Shown: positions 42,692 to 53,108 of the stretch, in pieces | Numbering within the stretch: position 1 is the first letter of the stretch | How the letters are laid out: each line of letters opens with the position of its first letter | Origin: Trichopria drosophilae | Lineage: Eukaryota; Arthropoda; Insecta; Hymenoptera; Diapriidae | DNA: 64,000 bases | Direction of reading: 5' to 3' | Assembly (NCBI GenBank): GCA_030407085.1 | Contig: CM059585.1 | Coordinates: 65,521,501-65,585,500, forward strand | The notes under the pieces: model-generated | The model's database searches: none | What the model was told of the DNA's origin: nothing | What the model saw: the letters and a program-made list of their open reading frames with translations, nothing else | Made by a program: the position numbers and the translations under genes

Positions 42692-43893
42692 TGTAACATA
42701 ATCATGTATATATATATGTATAGGTAGAGATAAAAATAATGGAAACATGTAAGGTAATTGTAACAAAAAAACGTGTAAAAATTGAATCAGATAACGAAAT
42801 AATAGTTAGAAACTCTGTAGATCAAATAGTAACAATAGTACGAAATAAAGCGTGCTGATTGGTTAATGAGAGTGAATGTTTTCGTTGACGCTGTGCGTCT
42901 TGTGATTGGTTGATGGGGATTCGAAATGGACGCAGGAAACGCGAGCACCGTTTTGCTGGTACTAAAGTACTAGATCCCTAACGTGAACAAGTGTCGATTG
43001 AATAGTGTTTTTGAGTGTGGGATGTGCAATGCTGGAAAAGTATAAGAGACGTGGTAGGGGTTCCGAAAGTCAACCGAGAGGGGAGCTCGTAACGAATGAA
43101 GAAAGGGGTCTTTGTTCTTTTTCAATTTTTGTCTCTGGTTGACGACGCATCATTCTGTGCAACAACTGTGAAGAAAAGACGACGAAGAAACATAATCGGA
43201 AGTTATAAAATTTCCGAGTGTTACATTTTGAATCTTCGGTTACTTCACCAGAACAAAGGCACACTTCAAGAGAAACCGGCTCGATTTTTTGAAGGCTGAA
43301 ACGAGGATGTCTTTCTAACTGCATCAATTAATTGCCCGATCATCCATGTAATCGCCTTCTCGCTGGTTCATCTCGGAGTTATTTGGCGACAGCATATTTT
43401 CCATTCGGACTTTCGGGAAAACTGATCATGTTGGTCACAAGGGAGGAATTCGTCCATTTAAGACACGTGTACTTCATCTAGAAAAATTGGTACGTTCTAA
43501 CCTCAAATCGACTCCTAGACAGCGAAGTGATCAACCGATGCTAAATCTACGACCATCTCAACAATCGACCGAGATTTTCTACAACCTCTGAGAGAATACT
43601 TACGAATCAGGATCCTGACAGTTCATCGAAATCGTCTTTGAGATAAGTTAGTTAATCTGTTACACGTTTTCGCTTTCTCGTCACGATAATTGTAATATTT
43701 TTAATTTTTATATTATGTATAAGGCTTTTCGACCATTAAATGAATATATATATATAATGCAATCAGATAATAATGTTGATAAAAATTTCTTCCCTTCTAT
43801 ACAGCCAACGCAATTTATTCGAATTATGTGATGATCAATTTAATTATCTAATTAGTATGTCTTTGACCCGAGATATATTTATTGGTCTTTACA
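42692..43893 (+). mobile_element. Solo LTR, about 1.2 kb, inserted in LINE ORF1
   Basis: It starts TGTAACATAATC and ends GGTCTTTACA (TGTAA/TTACA inverted ends). ACCC flanks it at 42688-42691 and 43894-43897, a 4-bp duplication; the match extends to ACAACCC if the last ACA is counted as target. Plus-strand promoter-like signals are in order: inverted CCAAT boxes near 42857 and 42903, TATAAGAG at 43041, ATTAAA at 43735. Removing the insert and one duplication leaves ORF1 open across the site. No internal retroviral genes are present, hence solo. Confidence 0.8.
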
Positions 43894-44630
43894 ACCCGGT
43901 CAATGATGACCCACCTGAGTTGAACAAAGACGCCCATTTCGACCCGGTCCCCTAGGTCCTCGCTAAAGGCAATCAATACCCTTGGTAGTCCAGCATCGGC
44001 CATCGAGTATGACATCCTTGTTGCGGATTCTTGCCCCTGCTTACCTTCGGCCTTCTTCCCTCGGGGTTTGGCTGTGGAATCTGAAATGCTCCTCTCGGCC
44101 TTCCTTTTATCCCCAGAGGGAGGACCAATCGATTCTATAGCGGTTGAGCTCGATCCGGGATGCTCTTCCAGACGGGTTCTAGCCCCAGCCACGGAAGATG
44201 CCGCCTTTTTCTTTCTCGAACCGCTTACTCTCGGTGGAGGACGCTCCGGAAGGGGGAGACCTTCAGCCTCCGCTCTTCTCTTCGCTTCCTCATATGCTAC
44301 CCACTTGGCCTTTCGCCTCTGTGCGCCGTTCATTCGGATCGGGCTTCGACGAGTGTCTTCCGCCGTACCGGTCTCCATCAGAGTTTCCATAGCCACATCC
44401 GACGTTACGTCCTCGGTGCAAGGCACCTGAGGCTCTTGTTGTTTTGTTTTATTCTTCTGTGCGTCCATATGTGTCCCATGAGAAGCTAGGGAAATAAAGG
44501 TTACACCTCGCAGAGTCCCGCGATACGAGGTGAAGGCTATGTACAATGGGAGGTCGCCCGATATCCCAAGGGCATCGTTAGCAGTACAGCTTCCTCTGCA
44601 CCATACATCCCTAGGCACGATAGCTTCCAC
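43894..44630 (-). pseudogene. LINE ORF1, 5' part
   Basis: It encodes MDAQKNKTKQQ near 44470 (a possible start), IRMNGAQRRKAKWVAYEEAK, RRAEAEGLPLPERPPPR, RKKKAASSVAGARTR and a basic stretch, then MADAGLPRVLIAFSEDLGDR. The NGAQRRKAKW basic block fits the LSGAQRRK-type start of ORF1 proteins in this LINE group. The frame remains open upstream to 44630, the element edge. It is interrupted by the solo LTR at its 3' end. Confidence 0.72.
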
Positions 44631-44636
44631 CTATGG

Positions 44637-45035
44637 ATTCGGGGAATTAATATAATGCTGGGAATTAAAAAATATTCTGTTTACAAAGATTATTGGCCAA
44701 ATAATATCGAGCTCAATGATCAATATATTAGCAATATGATGCCAGTCAATCGTTTCAGTTTTTTACTTGAACATTTTCATTGTAATATTGTCAGTAAGCA
44801 ACCATTGCAAAGTGAACGGAACTATTGCAGTTTGTACAAAATACGACCAATAAGTGACGAGCTGAATAAAAATTTTAAAACTTTCTTAAACCCCACTAAA
44901 TAACAAGCAGTTGATGAGACAATGATAAAATTTAAAGGCAGAATCGGTAACAAACAATATATACAAGCTAAGCCTATAAAAAGAGGGTGCAAAGTATGGA
45001 TTCGCGCAGATCAAACCAGCTTCGTAAATTCTAAA
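44637..45035 (+). pseudogene. piggyBac transposase, middle part with first catalytic Asp
   Basis: After the LINE edge the frame reads GINIMLGIKKYSVYKDYWPN, then NRFSFLLEHFHCNIVSKQP, YKIRPISDELNKNFKTFL, a stop (TAA at about 44902), and AVDETMIKFKGRIGNKQYI with the first catalytic Asp (VDETMI). PIKRGCKVWIRADQTSF follows. These blocks are diagnostic of piggyBac DDD transposases. The match ends near 45035, where a 121-bp-family repeat takes over, so the second and third catalytic Asp regions are absent. Confidence 0.85.
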
Positions 45036-45110
45036 ATTATGATCCGCCATTTTGAATTTCAAAATTCTAACTTCGGATTCGTAATCAGCGATACGAAAAA
45101 CGTATAAATG
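45035..45110 (-). repeat. 121-bp repeat family, single unit truncating piggyBac
   Basis: ATCCGCCATTTTGAATTTC followed by TTCGGATTCGTAATCAGCGA has the family order. It starts where piggyBac similarity stops. Confidence 0.75.
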
Positions 45111-45552
45111 ATCCCTATAGATGTTTATAGGAGAACTTTTTTTATAAACGATTTCTTTTTTAAATAACGGTCATTTTTTGGTATATTATTGTTAATAATT
45201 AATTACTGTTATTGAAAAATGCTTTAGATTGATTTTCAAACGTTAGTAGAACACCTTAGCCTCATAGAAATTAAATAATGAAGTACGCAGAATGATGAAT
45301 TGATTTTTAAAATGAAAAAAATTATCATTTAAAAGGTGTTCCCTGTGGGGAACACTATGACGCAAAGGGTTGAGAGGTAAGATGCAACTGTGCCCTCAAA
45401 ATATGTTGATTACGGTATATTATTTTATATGTAGTTGATATGGTTGGATGGTTTCTTGCAAAACAGATTTCCACCTCGGATGTCAATTTTATAATCACTA
45501 TTGAAGGTAGGGTTAATAAAATAAATTGAAAACATAATATAATAGTACATTA
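45111..45552. other. No gene recognised
   Basis: AT-rich. A CAAAGGGTTGAGAGG motif near 45363 resembles other boundary motifs here (GAAAGGGTTAA near 47452). Confidence 0.4.
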
Positions 45553-45715
45553 TGTAACATGGAGGCTAAGTTGGTCTTTTTACGCCGAGCGGAAGTTTCG
45601 TATACGAGACGTAGGCGAGCGAACGCACGAGCTGAAGGCGAGTCCGTTTGCAAGCCGAAGTCGAGTTTACGAATCCGCGAGGCGTACAAAGACCTTGCCT
45701 CCACGTTGCATACGA
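45553..45715. repeat. Imperfect palindrome, about 160 bp
   Basis: ACATGGAGGCTAAGTTGGTC and TTTTTACGCC on the left pair with GGCGTACAAAGACC and TTGCCTCCACGT on the right. It is GC-rich relative to its flanks. Open frames on both strands are palindrome by-products. It is probably a MITE. Confidence 0.7.
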
Positions 45716-47050
45716 TACTTTATATAACGAAGATACGATTTCCAAGTTTCCAAAAATTCATTTTAGAGAATGGTTGCAGAGAGTGGTGGACAATTTGAAA
45801 TGATGTGAAATGAAAATGAGCATCTGTTCTCACCCATACGGGCGCATGCAGACAGACGGCGAATAACGAAAAGGGTATTTTCTAAGCATTCTCAGATTAA
45901 ATTGGAATTTTCCCATAGAAATTCAATTTTTTAAATTTGAAACAAAACCCATGTATACTGCATTCTGTAAAGTTATATTGGGACGTTCACTTTTTATATA
46001 TATTCAGGCATTTTCGAACAGGTTAGAACATGCACGCCCTACGTCTGGTATACGTAGGAATGGTCATCGTATCCGGCTATCGTGTAAGACGCTTGACGAC
46101 GAATGGTCGTATACGCATATGCAACGTACACGTAATGTAGACGCATCGTTAGCAAACTTTTATTGGACGCCGTAGCTTGAATAGAGTACGTATACGGGCA
46201 CTTTATTGTACTAGTACGTTTTAAGGCACTTTATTGTACTCTTTTCATCGTGTACGATAAAGCGCTACTTAGTGTACGCAAATCGTGCACGATAAAACGC
46301 GAAAATCGTACGGAGTTACATAAAATAATAAATATATTTACAATTTAATTTTACAAAAGGAAATAACAGTAATAAAAGTTACGATCAAAAATAAATGGAG
46401 CACGCAAAAAGGGATTAGAATAAAGTTATAAAGTAATCATCGAATTTAACATAGATACAGTATGTCCTATTTTGAATAAAGGGTTGGAATATCTCGGATG
46501 GTAAGCATTTTGAAGCAAATTTATTTACACAAAAGTCGTGGGGTACAGACAAAGCTAATTTATGGTAACCTTGACATTGACCTTAACGATTTCAATATCA
46601 AGTCAATTTTTTTAAATTGAACCCCCTATTTTTTAACCCTGAAATGGATAGAGAGGAAGATTTTATGGTTTAAAAGAATTCTATTTGTCATTGCATGGAC
46701 CAATTTATTTATGGTGAGATTGACGGGGTTGAGCTGTAATTCTAAAGCCATTTGTATTATTACAATTTTTTCAATTTATTGGATTATAATTATAGTGCAT
46801 TATACGTAATTGTAATATTATTATGATTACGAAAAATAAATTCCAAATTCTACCCCCGCATTTAGCTGGTAAATATTTCTTATTTACGATCACAGAATGT
46901 ACCACGTGGAGGTATGCGATAGGATTTCCTCTTCTTTTTTATTTATTTTTTCATTTTTTTATTATTCTTTTTATTTTTTGAGGTTTTAGCCAATTTTTTT
47001 CGAAAGCACATGCCATCAAAAATAATGTGTTACGAAAAATGCTTTAAGTT
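45716..47050. other. No gene recognised
   Basis: 46560-46640 (ACCTTGACATTGACCTTAACGATTTC) is a decayed relative of the repeat at 24785-25232. The GCACTTTATTGTACT motif occurs twice near 46198-46242. Otherwise nothing. Confidence 0.4.
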
Positions 47051-47400
47051 TGTCCGATTTTGAGTGGCCATATTGAATTTTCTGTTTAAAGGTTTAAAAA
47101 TTTCCCCTCAAATTCGAATTCAGAGATTCAACATACCCAATAAAACATAACTCTTGAGTATATCTGTTTCTTTATTCTCTATTTATTCATTCTTTTATAA
47201 TTAAGTGTATAATGAAAAATGCCTAAAAATTGTCCGATTTTGAGCGGCCATATTGGATTTGACGTTGAGAATTTTCGAAATTTGACTACAAATTCGGATC
47301 CAGCGATTCAAAACACCCAATAAAACATAACGCCGGTATATAGCAGTTCATTTATTCTCTGTTCATTAAATCTTTTATAACTACGTGTATACACGTAGTC
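47051..47400 (-). repeat. 121-bp-related repeat, two units with 180-bp period
   Basis: TGTCCGATTTTGAG(T/C)GGCCATATTG starts at 47051 and 47231. Both units carry AAATTCG(A/G)AT(T/C)CAG(A/C)GATTCAA and CCAATAAAACATAAC. The second unit ends in the palindrome ACGTGTATACACGT. Confidence 0.8.
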
Positions 47401-47487
47401 CACAGTGAGAGCCCACTTAGTCTACTACATGTATACACGTAGTCTACAGTGAAAGGGTTAATATCAAGTCGATTTTTTTTAACGGAA

Positions 47488-47775
47488 TCACTCCATCCTT
47501 TTCATTTTTTTTTCACCAGAAAGGACGGGAGGGGGTTCATTAAAAAAAACACACTTCGACCTTAAATTGTAATCAAAATTGACATAAAAGTAAAATTGAA
47601 GGTCATCAGCCTGCGGTTCCTCTCGCCGAGAATACCCTTCATCTATAAAAGTTACGACGCCATTAATATCGCGTATGACAGTCTGGCATGGAATGTATAC
47701 TGAATGGGGCGTAGTAGGATTTTCGTCCAATTCTTGTTCTCTCCAAAGTTTGTATTCGCGATTCCCGAAATTTTC
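47488..47775 (-). other. Open frame without recognised family
   Basis: A minus-strand frame of about 95 codons reads EYKLWREQELDENPTTPHS, VYIPCQTVIRDINGVVTFI and DDLQFYFYVNFDYNLRSK. The composition looks protein-like rather than random, but no motif or splice context allows a name. It may be part of a repeat-borne gene. Confidence 0.28.
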
Positions 47776-50756
47776 TTAATTATCCTAAGTTGGGTAATAC
47801 ATGTCACCTCCCAATTGCAATTCCTGCACTTGTCGAAAATTTAACTAAAGATTTGTCGGATTGGTCTCAGCTGCGTTATGATATAATTAAAATATTTGTC
47901 TTATAACGAACTATAGACAATTCGAGTGCGTTTCTGGTTTTCAACTTGTAAATATAAAAATTATCGAGATGAACTTGAATAAATCGGTGTTTATATTCGA
48001 AACACCATTTCAACGCGTCCCACGCAATTTTAAAATTTGCAAAGTCGAAAGGCATGCAACCGCAGAATGGGATAAGAAAGATAAGAAATGCATACGTCGA
48101 ACATTTGTTACTCCTTAGCGGTCAATTATCAAAGACATGGAACTGTCGTGAAAACTTTTCCAATCAATGTAATTGTCTGTAAACTTCGGCAATTCGATCA
48201 ACGGCAAATCGTATGGACTACGTACATACGTTACTTACCAAAGAAAAAAACTTGTCATTTTACGAAGAATTTGTTGGAGAAGTTGACTAAAAGGTCGCCA
48301 ATGCATCCGCCATAAAGTAGGAAGTTGTATTGAAACAATTTTCAGCTTCCACGAACTTGTTGGCAGTAAAATTTTCACCTGCTTTTTTTTGCGGATGTTC
48401 AGTGGCTGTTTCTATCAGATAATTAGAGCAATTGACGACATTCATTCATTTATGTATTTTTTATTATTATTAATTCATATTATGCCTTATACAAATGGAG
48501 AAGCTGTCCTAATGATGCCGTTTAGAGCTGGAAGTTTTCGCGAAGCTGAACTTTGCTACACTTTGCAGTGTTCCAACATTCAACAAATGGCAATTTGTGG
48601 CAAAATGGAATATTGACTTACTTGTCGAAGATGAGTACTGATGTCGAATTAGGGACTAAAGGGGGGGGGGGGGGAGGGGGGGGCATCGCTTCTCCCATTC
48701 CCCTAAGTCCCGCTATGTTCGTGACAACACAGCGGGACCTTCCTGAGGGCCCTTCCCAGCCCGCAAGGTGGGGAAAAAGAAAGCGACGGTGGGTAAATAT
48801 AACGAGACAGAATCGGGAAAATATGTCGAGAGGTAAATATAGCGGGACCCAATTATACCGTGACTCTACTGTATTGCGCATGGGTATTAATTCCGCATCT
48901 ACAAGCTACGCGACGCGCATGTCGATATGAACTGAAAATTTGCTTGACGCTCAATTGCAATACTCTAAGCGAGACGAGATCGAAATGTGCGGAAGACACA
49001 GTAATAAAGGCGCCACGTGTATCGGTTACAGCGGATGGCGCAGTTATCCCGAAGAGTCCTAATTGAAGATTCGAAGAGTACTGGGTCTCTCCAGCGGAAA
49101 TACCAAGAGAAAAAGAGAGAGAGCCTAGACAATAGCGACCAAGGGTCATATTTAGTAATATAGTATTATATAGTTATGCACAAGAAGTCCACACCAAGAC
49201 AACGTTGAAGCAGAGCATAGGCTCTTGTACGCCGATACCGGAGAAGAGCAGGTAGACGGATTGCTATTAATGGCGACACCCAAGATAGCTGGCACGCGAA
49301 TCGCGCCGATACTGCACGGGCGCGTATAGAAGACCGCAGTACTTGCTGGTGGGGAGAGAGCCGGCTATATGTCCGTGTGTGAAAATTCAAATATAAGCTA
49401 TAATATTATATAAGAACTATTAGACTTGCGGTTCAACACCAGGACATAAAAAACTGCGAAAAATCCGGATCGATGCAGGCGGCGAACACTTTATCTTCAG
49501 AAGGTAATTTCTAGCCTATTCCTGCATGTATAGCAGCGCCGAGCGCTGCCTTTATCGATATTCACTTACACAAAGTTTCCTTTTATAACAGTAATATGGC
49601 TTCGATCATCGTTACTCATAGCGTGAAAGCATTCAACCGTCAATTTCGCGCAGGGTTACTTACTGAATATTCAGTACCTTTTTTATTTAGCAATAAAGAG
49701 AAAACCCCTTGTTTTGAGGCCTGCAAACATAGAAATTATCTTGCAATCACGGAGAACAAATTTCGCAGTGCCGTGATCCAGGCGGGAGTGAACTGAAAAG
49801 CGAATCCAAAATAGTTGCCTCAGATAGTGATATTTATTACTGGAAATTATTATTGTCGGTGCTAGTCTTAACAAGCAACCTGCCATTGCTGTTATAGTTC
49901 CGTAAGGTCGTCGACTAAAATGCGTATATCTATGCCGCTGCCGAGAGGGTGTGTGCACAACTCAGTAAAGCATTTAATCATAAGACTAGTTGTGTACCTA
50001 GTGAAAATGTTGCTACTAGTGTCGAATTTCATTAAGAGTATACTCGCATATCTTAGCTCAAATACTGCATTTGCCTGTCTATTACATAGCTTCATAATAA
50101 ACACAATATGTTTTGGTGTGAAAAATGTACCAGCTGACATTTTTGCATAGTGCAGAACTGTTCTAACTGAACCGGTCATAATTGGTCTCGAAAACAGATC
50201 AATTTATTGAATAAATGGAAGTACAATAAAGACCAATCGAAACAGATCCGTTTTGTACTGTGTGAATCAAATGCACATTGTTTCACTAACAGATATAAAT
50301 CTATAAGCATCAGAAAACCGGAATCAAAAATATAGAAAATTGATTGGTCCCACAATTAACAAAGAAATTTCGATTTCGTTTATATCATTCTATTAATTCC
50401 TTTGACGCGGATACATTCGGAAAAAAGTATACAACCATATTTTTATAATGCATATCAATGTCATTCTTAAATAGTGATTAACAGAAACTTTATTATTCGA
50501 TAAATTCGTAAATACATAAGTGCACCATAGGTCAGATCATGAGAAATTCATGCTTTAAAATTATATCTGAATATTTCGAAATTGGCACTTCTTGAATATA
50601 AGTTATTTTAGTTGTTAAACTGTTAGTACTCTTGACTTCTTACCAAGTACTACAAGGAAACGATTTTCATTTTATGCACTATTCTGCTTTCAATGACCGC
50701 ACTGATTTAAATACGTATAAAATGTGTACAAATCCATATAAAAATGGTTTTAATAA
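47776..50756. other. No gene supported
   Basis: It holds a G tract at about 48661-48683, an AG-rich stretch near 49108-49125 and several short unrelated open frames (for example 49596-49796). I recognise no family, repeat or RNA gene. Confidence 0.4.
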
Positions 50757-50757
50757 T

Positions 50758-50799
<42 letters not shown>

Positions 50800-50815
50800 C
50801 ACACACACACACAGG
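50757..50815. repeat. (CA)n microsatellite
   Basis: About 26 CA units with a single CG interruption. Thr-His and Cys-Val open frames across it are artefacts. Confidence 0.97.
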
Positions 50816-50998
50816 CACGTGTAGACACAAGTGCAGACATATCCATACACAGAGACGCACGCACGCACGGGCACACGCATTAAATCGTGCGTATATATTT
50901 ATCACTTCACAAATTTCGCGTAATTCTCATGAACAGTATTTATTGTCAATATGAAGAAATAAAACAAATATAATCGAACACATTCACAATGCTCGCAA

Positions 50999-51004
50999 TT
51001 TATT
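50999..51004 (-). terminator. Polyadenylation signal, exportin-2
   Basis: AATAAA on the minus strand, 70 bp after the exportin-2 stop codon. A second AATAAA lies at 50939-50944, so two 3' ends are possible. Confidence 0.55.
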
Positions 51005-51073
51005 GACAGCAATATTTTATAATTGTTGTTTCTTTAAATACTTGTTATTTGAAACCTTTAAGCTATAAACATC

Positions 51074-51219
51074 TTATGCAAAAGATATGCCAGCAGTCTG
51101 AATATAATTCCGAAGGTGGCCAGCTACTGGTTCTGACATCTGCCCAAGTAATTCTGATAACTGATCCGGATATAGTTTCACTAGTCCCTTTGCTAAGTAT
51201 ACTCGTACATCTCCAATTG
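51074..51219 (-). CDS. Cse1: Exportin-2 (CSE1/CAS), last coding exon
   Basis: It is preceded by the acceptor TTTTTGCAG ending at 51220. It completes the codon split from the previous exon and reads IGDVRVYLAKGLVKLYPDQL, then LLGQMSEPVAGHLRNYIQTA and GISFA, with TAA at 51076-51074. The DPK.YLAKGL.KL...P..L pattern and the terminal LRNYLQTA block are the C-terminus of exportin-2, which returns importin-alpha to the cytoplasm with RanGTP. Phase and frame match the upstream exon exactly, and no defects are seen. The intron between them is only 84 bp, in contrast to the missing upstream introns. Confidence 0.88.
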
Positions 51220-51305
51220 CTGCAAAAATGCAAAGTTAAATTAACATGTCCACATAAAACAAGTTACAAACTAGCAATAAATTAATATTTCTATGAGTAA
51301 CTTAC

Positions 51306-51616
51306 AAGATAAGGGATCTTTTCTTTTATTTCTAGCATAAATTAATTGACTGTATGCCGCCTGATAATCTGAATTATTATCGACTTCAAGCATAGAATTC
51401 TCTTCATGTATTTGTGCTGTACATTGCGGCAATTCAAAGAATTCAATTAATGCCTCTAACAATTTAGGATAATAACCCCTGTACGGAGTTTCCAACATTG
51501 GGTGACAATCAGTAAGTATATTACAAATTCCCACAGCCGTGATTTTGCGTTCGATGTTGCCGGTTACCTTTTGTAAATCAGTCAGAAATATCCTTTCCAT
51601 AACCATGCCAAACATT
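51306..51616 (-). CDS. Cse1: Exportin-2 (CSE1/CAS), penultimate coding exon
   Basis: A 311-bp exon bounded by acceptor TTTGTCTTCAG (ending 51617) and donor GTAAGT (from 51305). It encodes MFGMVMERIFLTDLQKVTGN, IERKITAVGICNILTDCHPM, YPKLLEALIEFFELPQ and QAAYSQLIYARNKRKDPL. The (K/R)MFGMV.E.....Q.V.G..ERK.AAVG..............L...L..L..LFELP pattern followed by YQ.A.SQL..A......DPL is specific to the C-terminal HEAT repeats of CSE1/CAS. The frame is clean and splice sites are consensus. Upstream exons should lie at higher coordinates on this strand but I find none before 64000. Confidence 0.9.
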
Positions 51617-52195
51617 CTGAAGACAAATATTTAATTCAAAGATTTTTAGTAAACTGTTTATAATATTTTACAATTGTAATGTTTTGCATGTATAAATGTA
51701 ATTCATATATGTATATATATATATATAAACAGTATTTTGAGGGCGTAATTTTATATCTCAACTAATTAGAAAATGTTGAATAGATAGTGCTTAAAAGATA
51801 CTAGATAGATGGGTATAAACGTATGGCCTAATATTAACATAATCATTTCCGTGAATATCTATTTCTTGTATTAACACATATTTATACATTTTTTCGTAAA
51901 GAGGAATTTGGGGCTGTTGATTTGTATGAAAACAGTATTTGAGGACCTGTACTGTAAAAATAGGATTTTGAGGACGCCAATGGTGTGAAATCAGTATTTG
52001 GAGGACCTGTTTTATAAAAGCAGCATTTTGTTTTGCTTGGTGCGAAAGCAGTATTTAGAGGATCCACATGTTACAAAAGCAGCAAGGTACTCATTATTTA
52101 GGGACTAATAATATGAAATTGGCATTTGGAGAGTATCACGATTTTTAAACCTATTAACCCCTTGGCTGTCGATGTCTTCTATAGAAAACACCCTC
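51617..52195. other. Intron-like, degenerate short repeats
   Basis: Between about 51905 and 52130, GTATTTGGAGGACC-like motifs recur every 30-60 bp (four or five times). A (TA)n run lies near 51710-51726. No upstream exportin-2 exon is visible. Confidence 0.5.
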
Positions 52196-52489
52196 CAGCG
52201 GTGCCTTCCTGTCATCCGATTTTTTTCAAAATCGACAATATTACTCATTGTCATCATTATTAACTATTCGAAAAATAAATCGAGCGGGCTAACTAAAATT
52301 GCAACTTTTATTAACCGTTGTTTGTGATTTTCAGCGGTTTTCGACATTTTTCCCCCTTCAGCGGTGCCTTCCTGTCATCCGATTTTTTTCAAAATCGACA
52401 ATATTACTCATTGCCATCATTATTAACTATTCGAAAAATAAAACGAGTGGGCTAACTAAAATTGCAACTTTTATGGAGCGTTATGTGTG
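52196..52489 (+). repeat. Tandem duplication, 163-bp period
   Basis: CAGCGGTGCCTTCCTGTCATCCG starts at 52196 and 52359. Each copy continues through TTTTTTTCAAAATCGACAATATTACTCATTG and AACTATTCGAAAAATAAA for about 130 bp with few differences, so the duplication is fairly young. A C tract follows at about 52506-52517. Confidence 0.92.
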
Positions 52490-52817
52490 TTTTACGTCTT
52501 TTACTCCCCCCCCCCCCACCCGTTCCTTGGAGGTTAGAAAACTTTTTTAGCATTAATTGGGTTTATATATGACAAAGATTGAAAACAAATGTGATTCGGC
52601 CAAACAAATTTTGTACTTCAACGTTTCAATCTTCAACATCATCTCTTTAATAATATGAAATAAAGTTTCGCCTTATTTCGATAAACTGTTCGCTTGAACT
52701 TATAAAGGAATAGGTAATAGAAAATTAAAAAGAATATTATACCGTATTTGTTACGAAGTTTATTGTGATATGTGTAAGAAAAAAATATTCGTTGAAATTA
52801 ATAACTATTAATAAACA

Positions 52818-53108
52818 CTATTCGTTAAGCCCTGAATCTTGTGTTGAAAACACGTTATCCTCATACCATTGTTTTGCATCACGTGGAACAAACTTCATTA
52901 ATGCTTTTAGGTCTTTCACCTTTTGTGTTTTCATGCCTGATAAACTATTGGTCTGTAAATTTTGTATGTCGTTATGAAGTTTTGAGTTCGAACGGCAACA
53001 TTTTGAGTTAGGCCGTTTTTTCGGAAATCGTGGATGTTTTAGCCTTAAAAAAATACTTCGGTACTTCCGGCTAAAAGCATTAATAGCGTAATCGTGTGCT
53101 CTTGCATT
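52818..53108 (-). other. Coding-like fragment, possible transposase C-terminus
   Basis: An open minus-strand stretch of about 96 codons without a start ATG near its beginning reads DYAINAFSRKYRSIFLRLKH, KLHNDIQNLQTNSLSGMKTQ, VKDLKALMKFVPRDAKQWYE and ends DSGLNE then TAG. A K.....LKALM.FVP.....WY ending resembles C-termini of THAP- or transposase-type repeat proteins, but I cannot name it. It may be an exon, since no start is present. Confidence 0.35.

Larger units (their letters stand above)
38728..44636 (-). mobile_element. RNase H-bearing non-LTR retrotransposon (LOA/Jockey-like) inserted in piggyBac
   Basis: A minus-strand LINE with gag-like ORF1 (42222-44630, itself interrupted) and ORF2 with endonuclease, RT, RNase H and a C-terminal Cys-rich domain. 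It is flanked by ATTCAGGG at 38720-38727 and ATTCGGGG at 44637-44644, an imperfect 8-bp target duplication. The 3' end sits at the ORF2 stop with no 3' UTR or tail visible. It carries a solo LTR (42692-43893) and a MITE (41682-41796). Frameshifts and two lost RT catalytic residues show it is inactive. Confidence 0.85.

Noticed and set aside
44068..44489. Plus-strand open frames of 64-120 codons
   Set aside because: Opposite-strand shadows of LINE ORF1.
48655..48690. The G tract as a functional quadruplex
   Set aside because: It is an uninterrupted homopolymer-like run without evidence of context; such tracts are common and prone to sequencing error.
50632..50883. Thr-His rich and Cys-Val rich open frames
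   Set aside because: They are translations of the (CA)n microsatellite.
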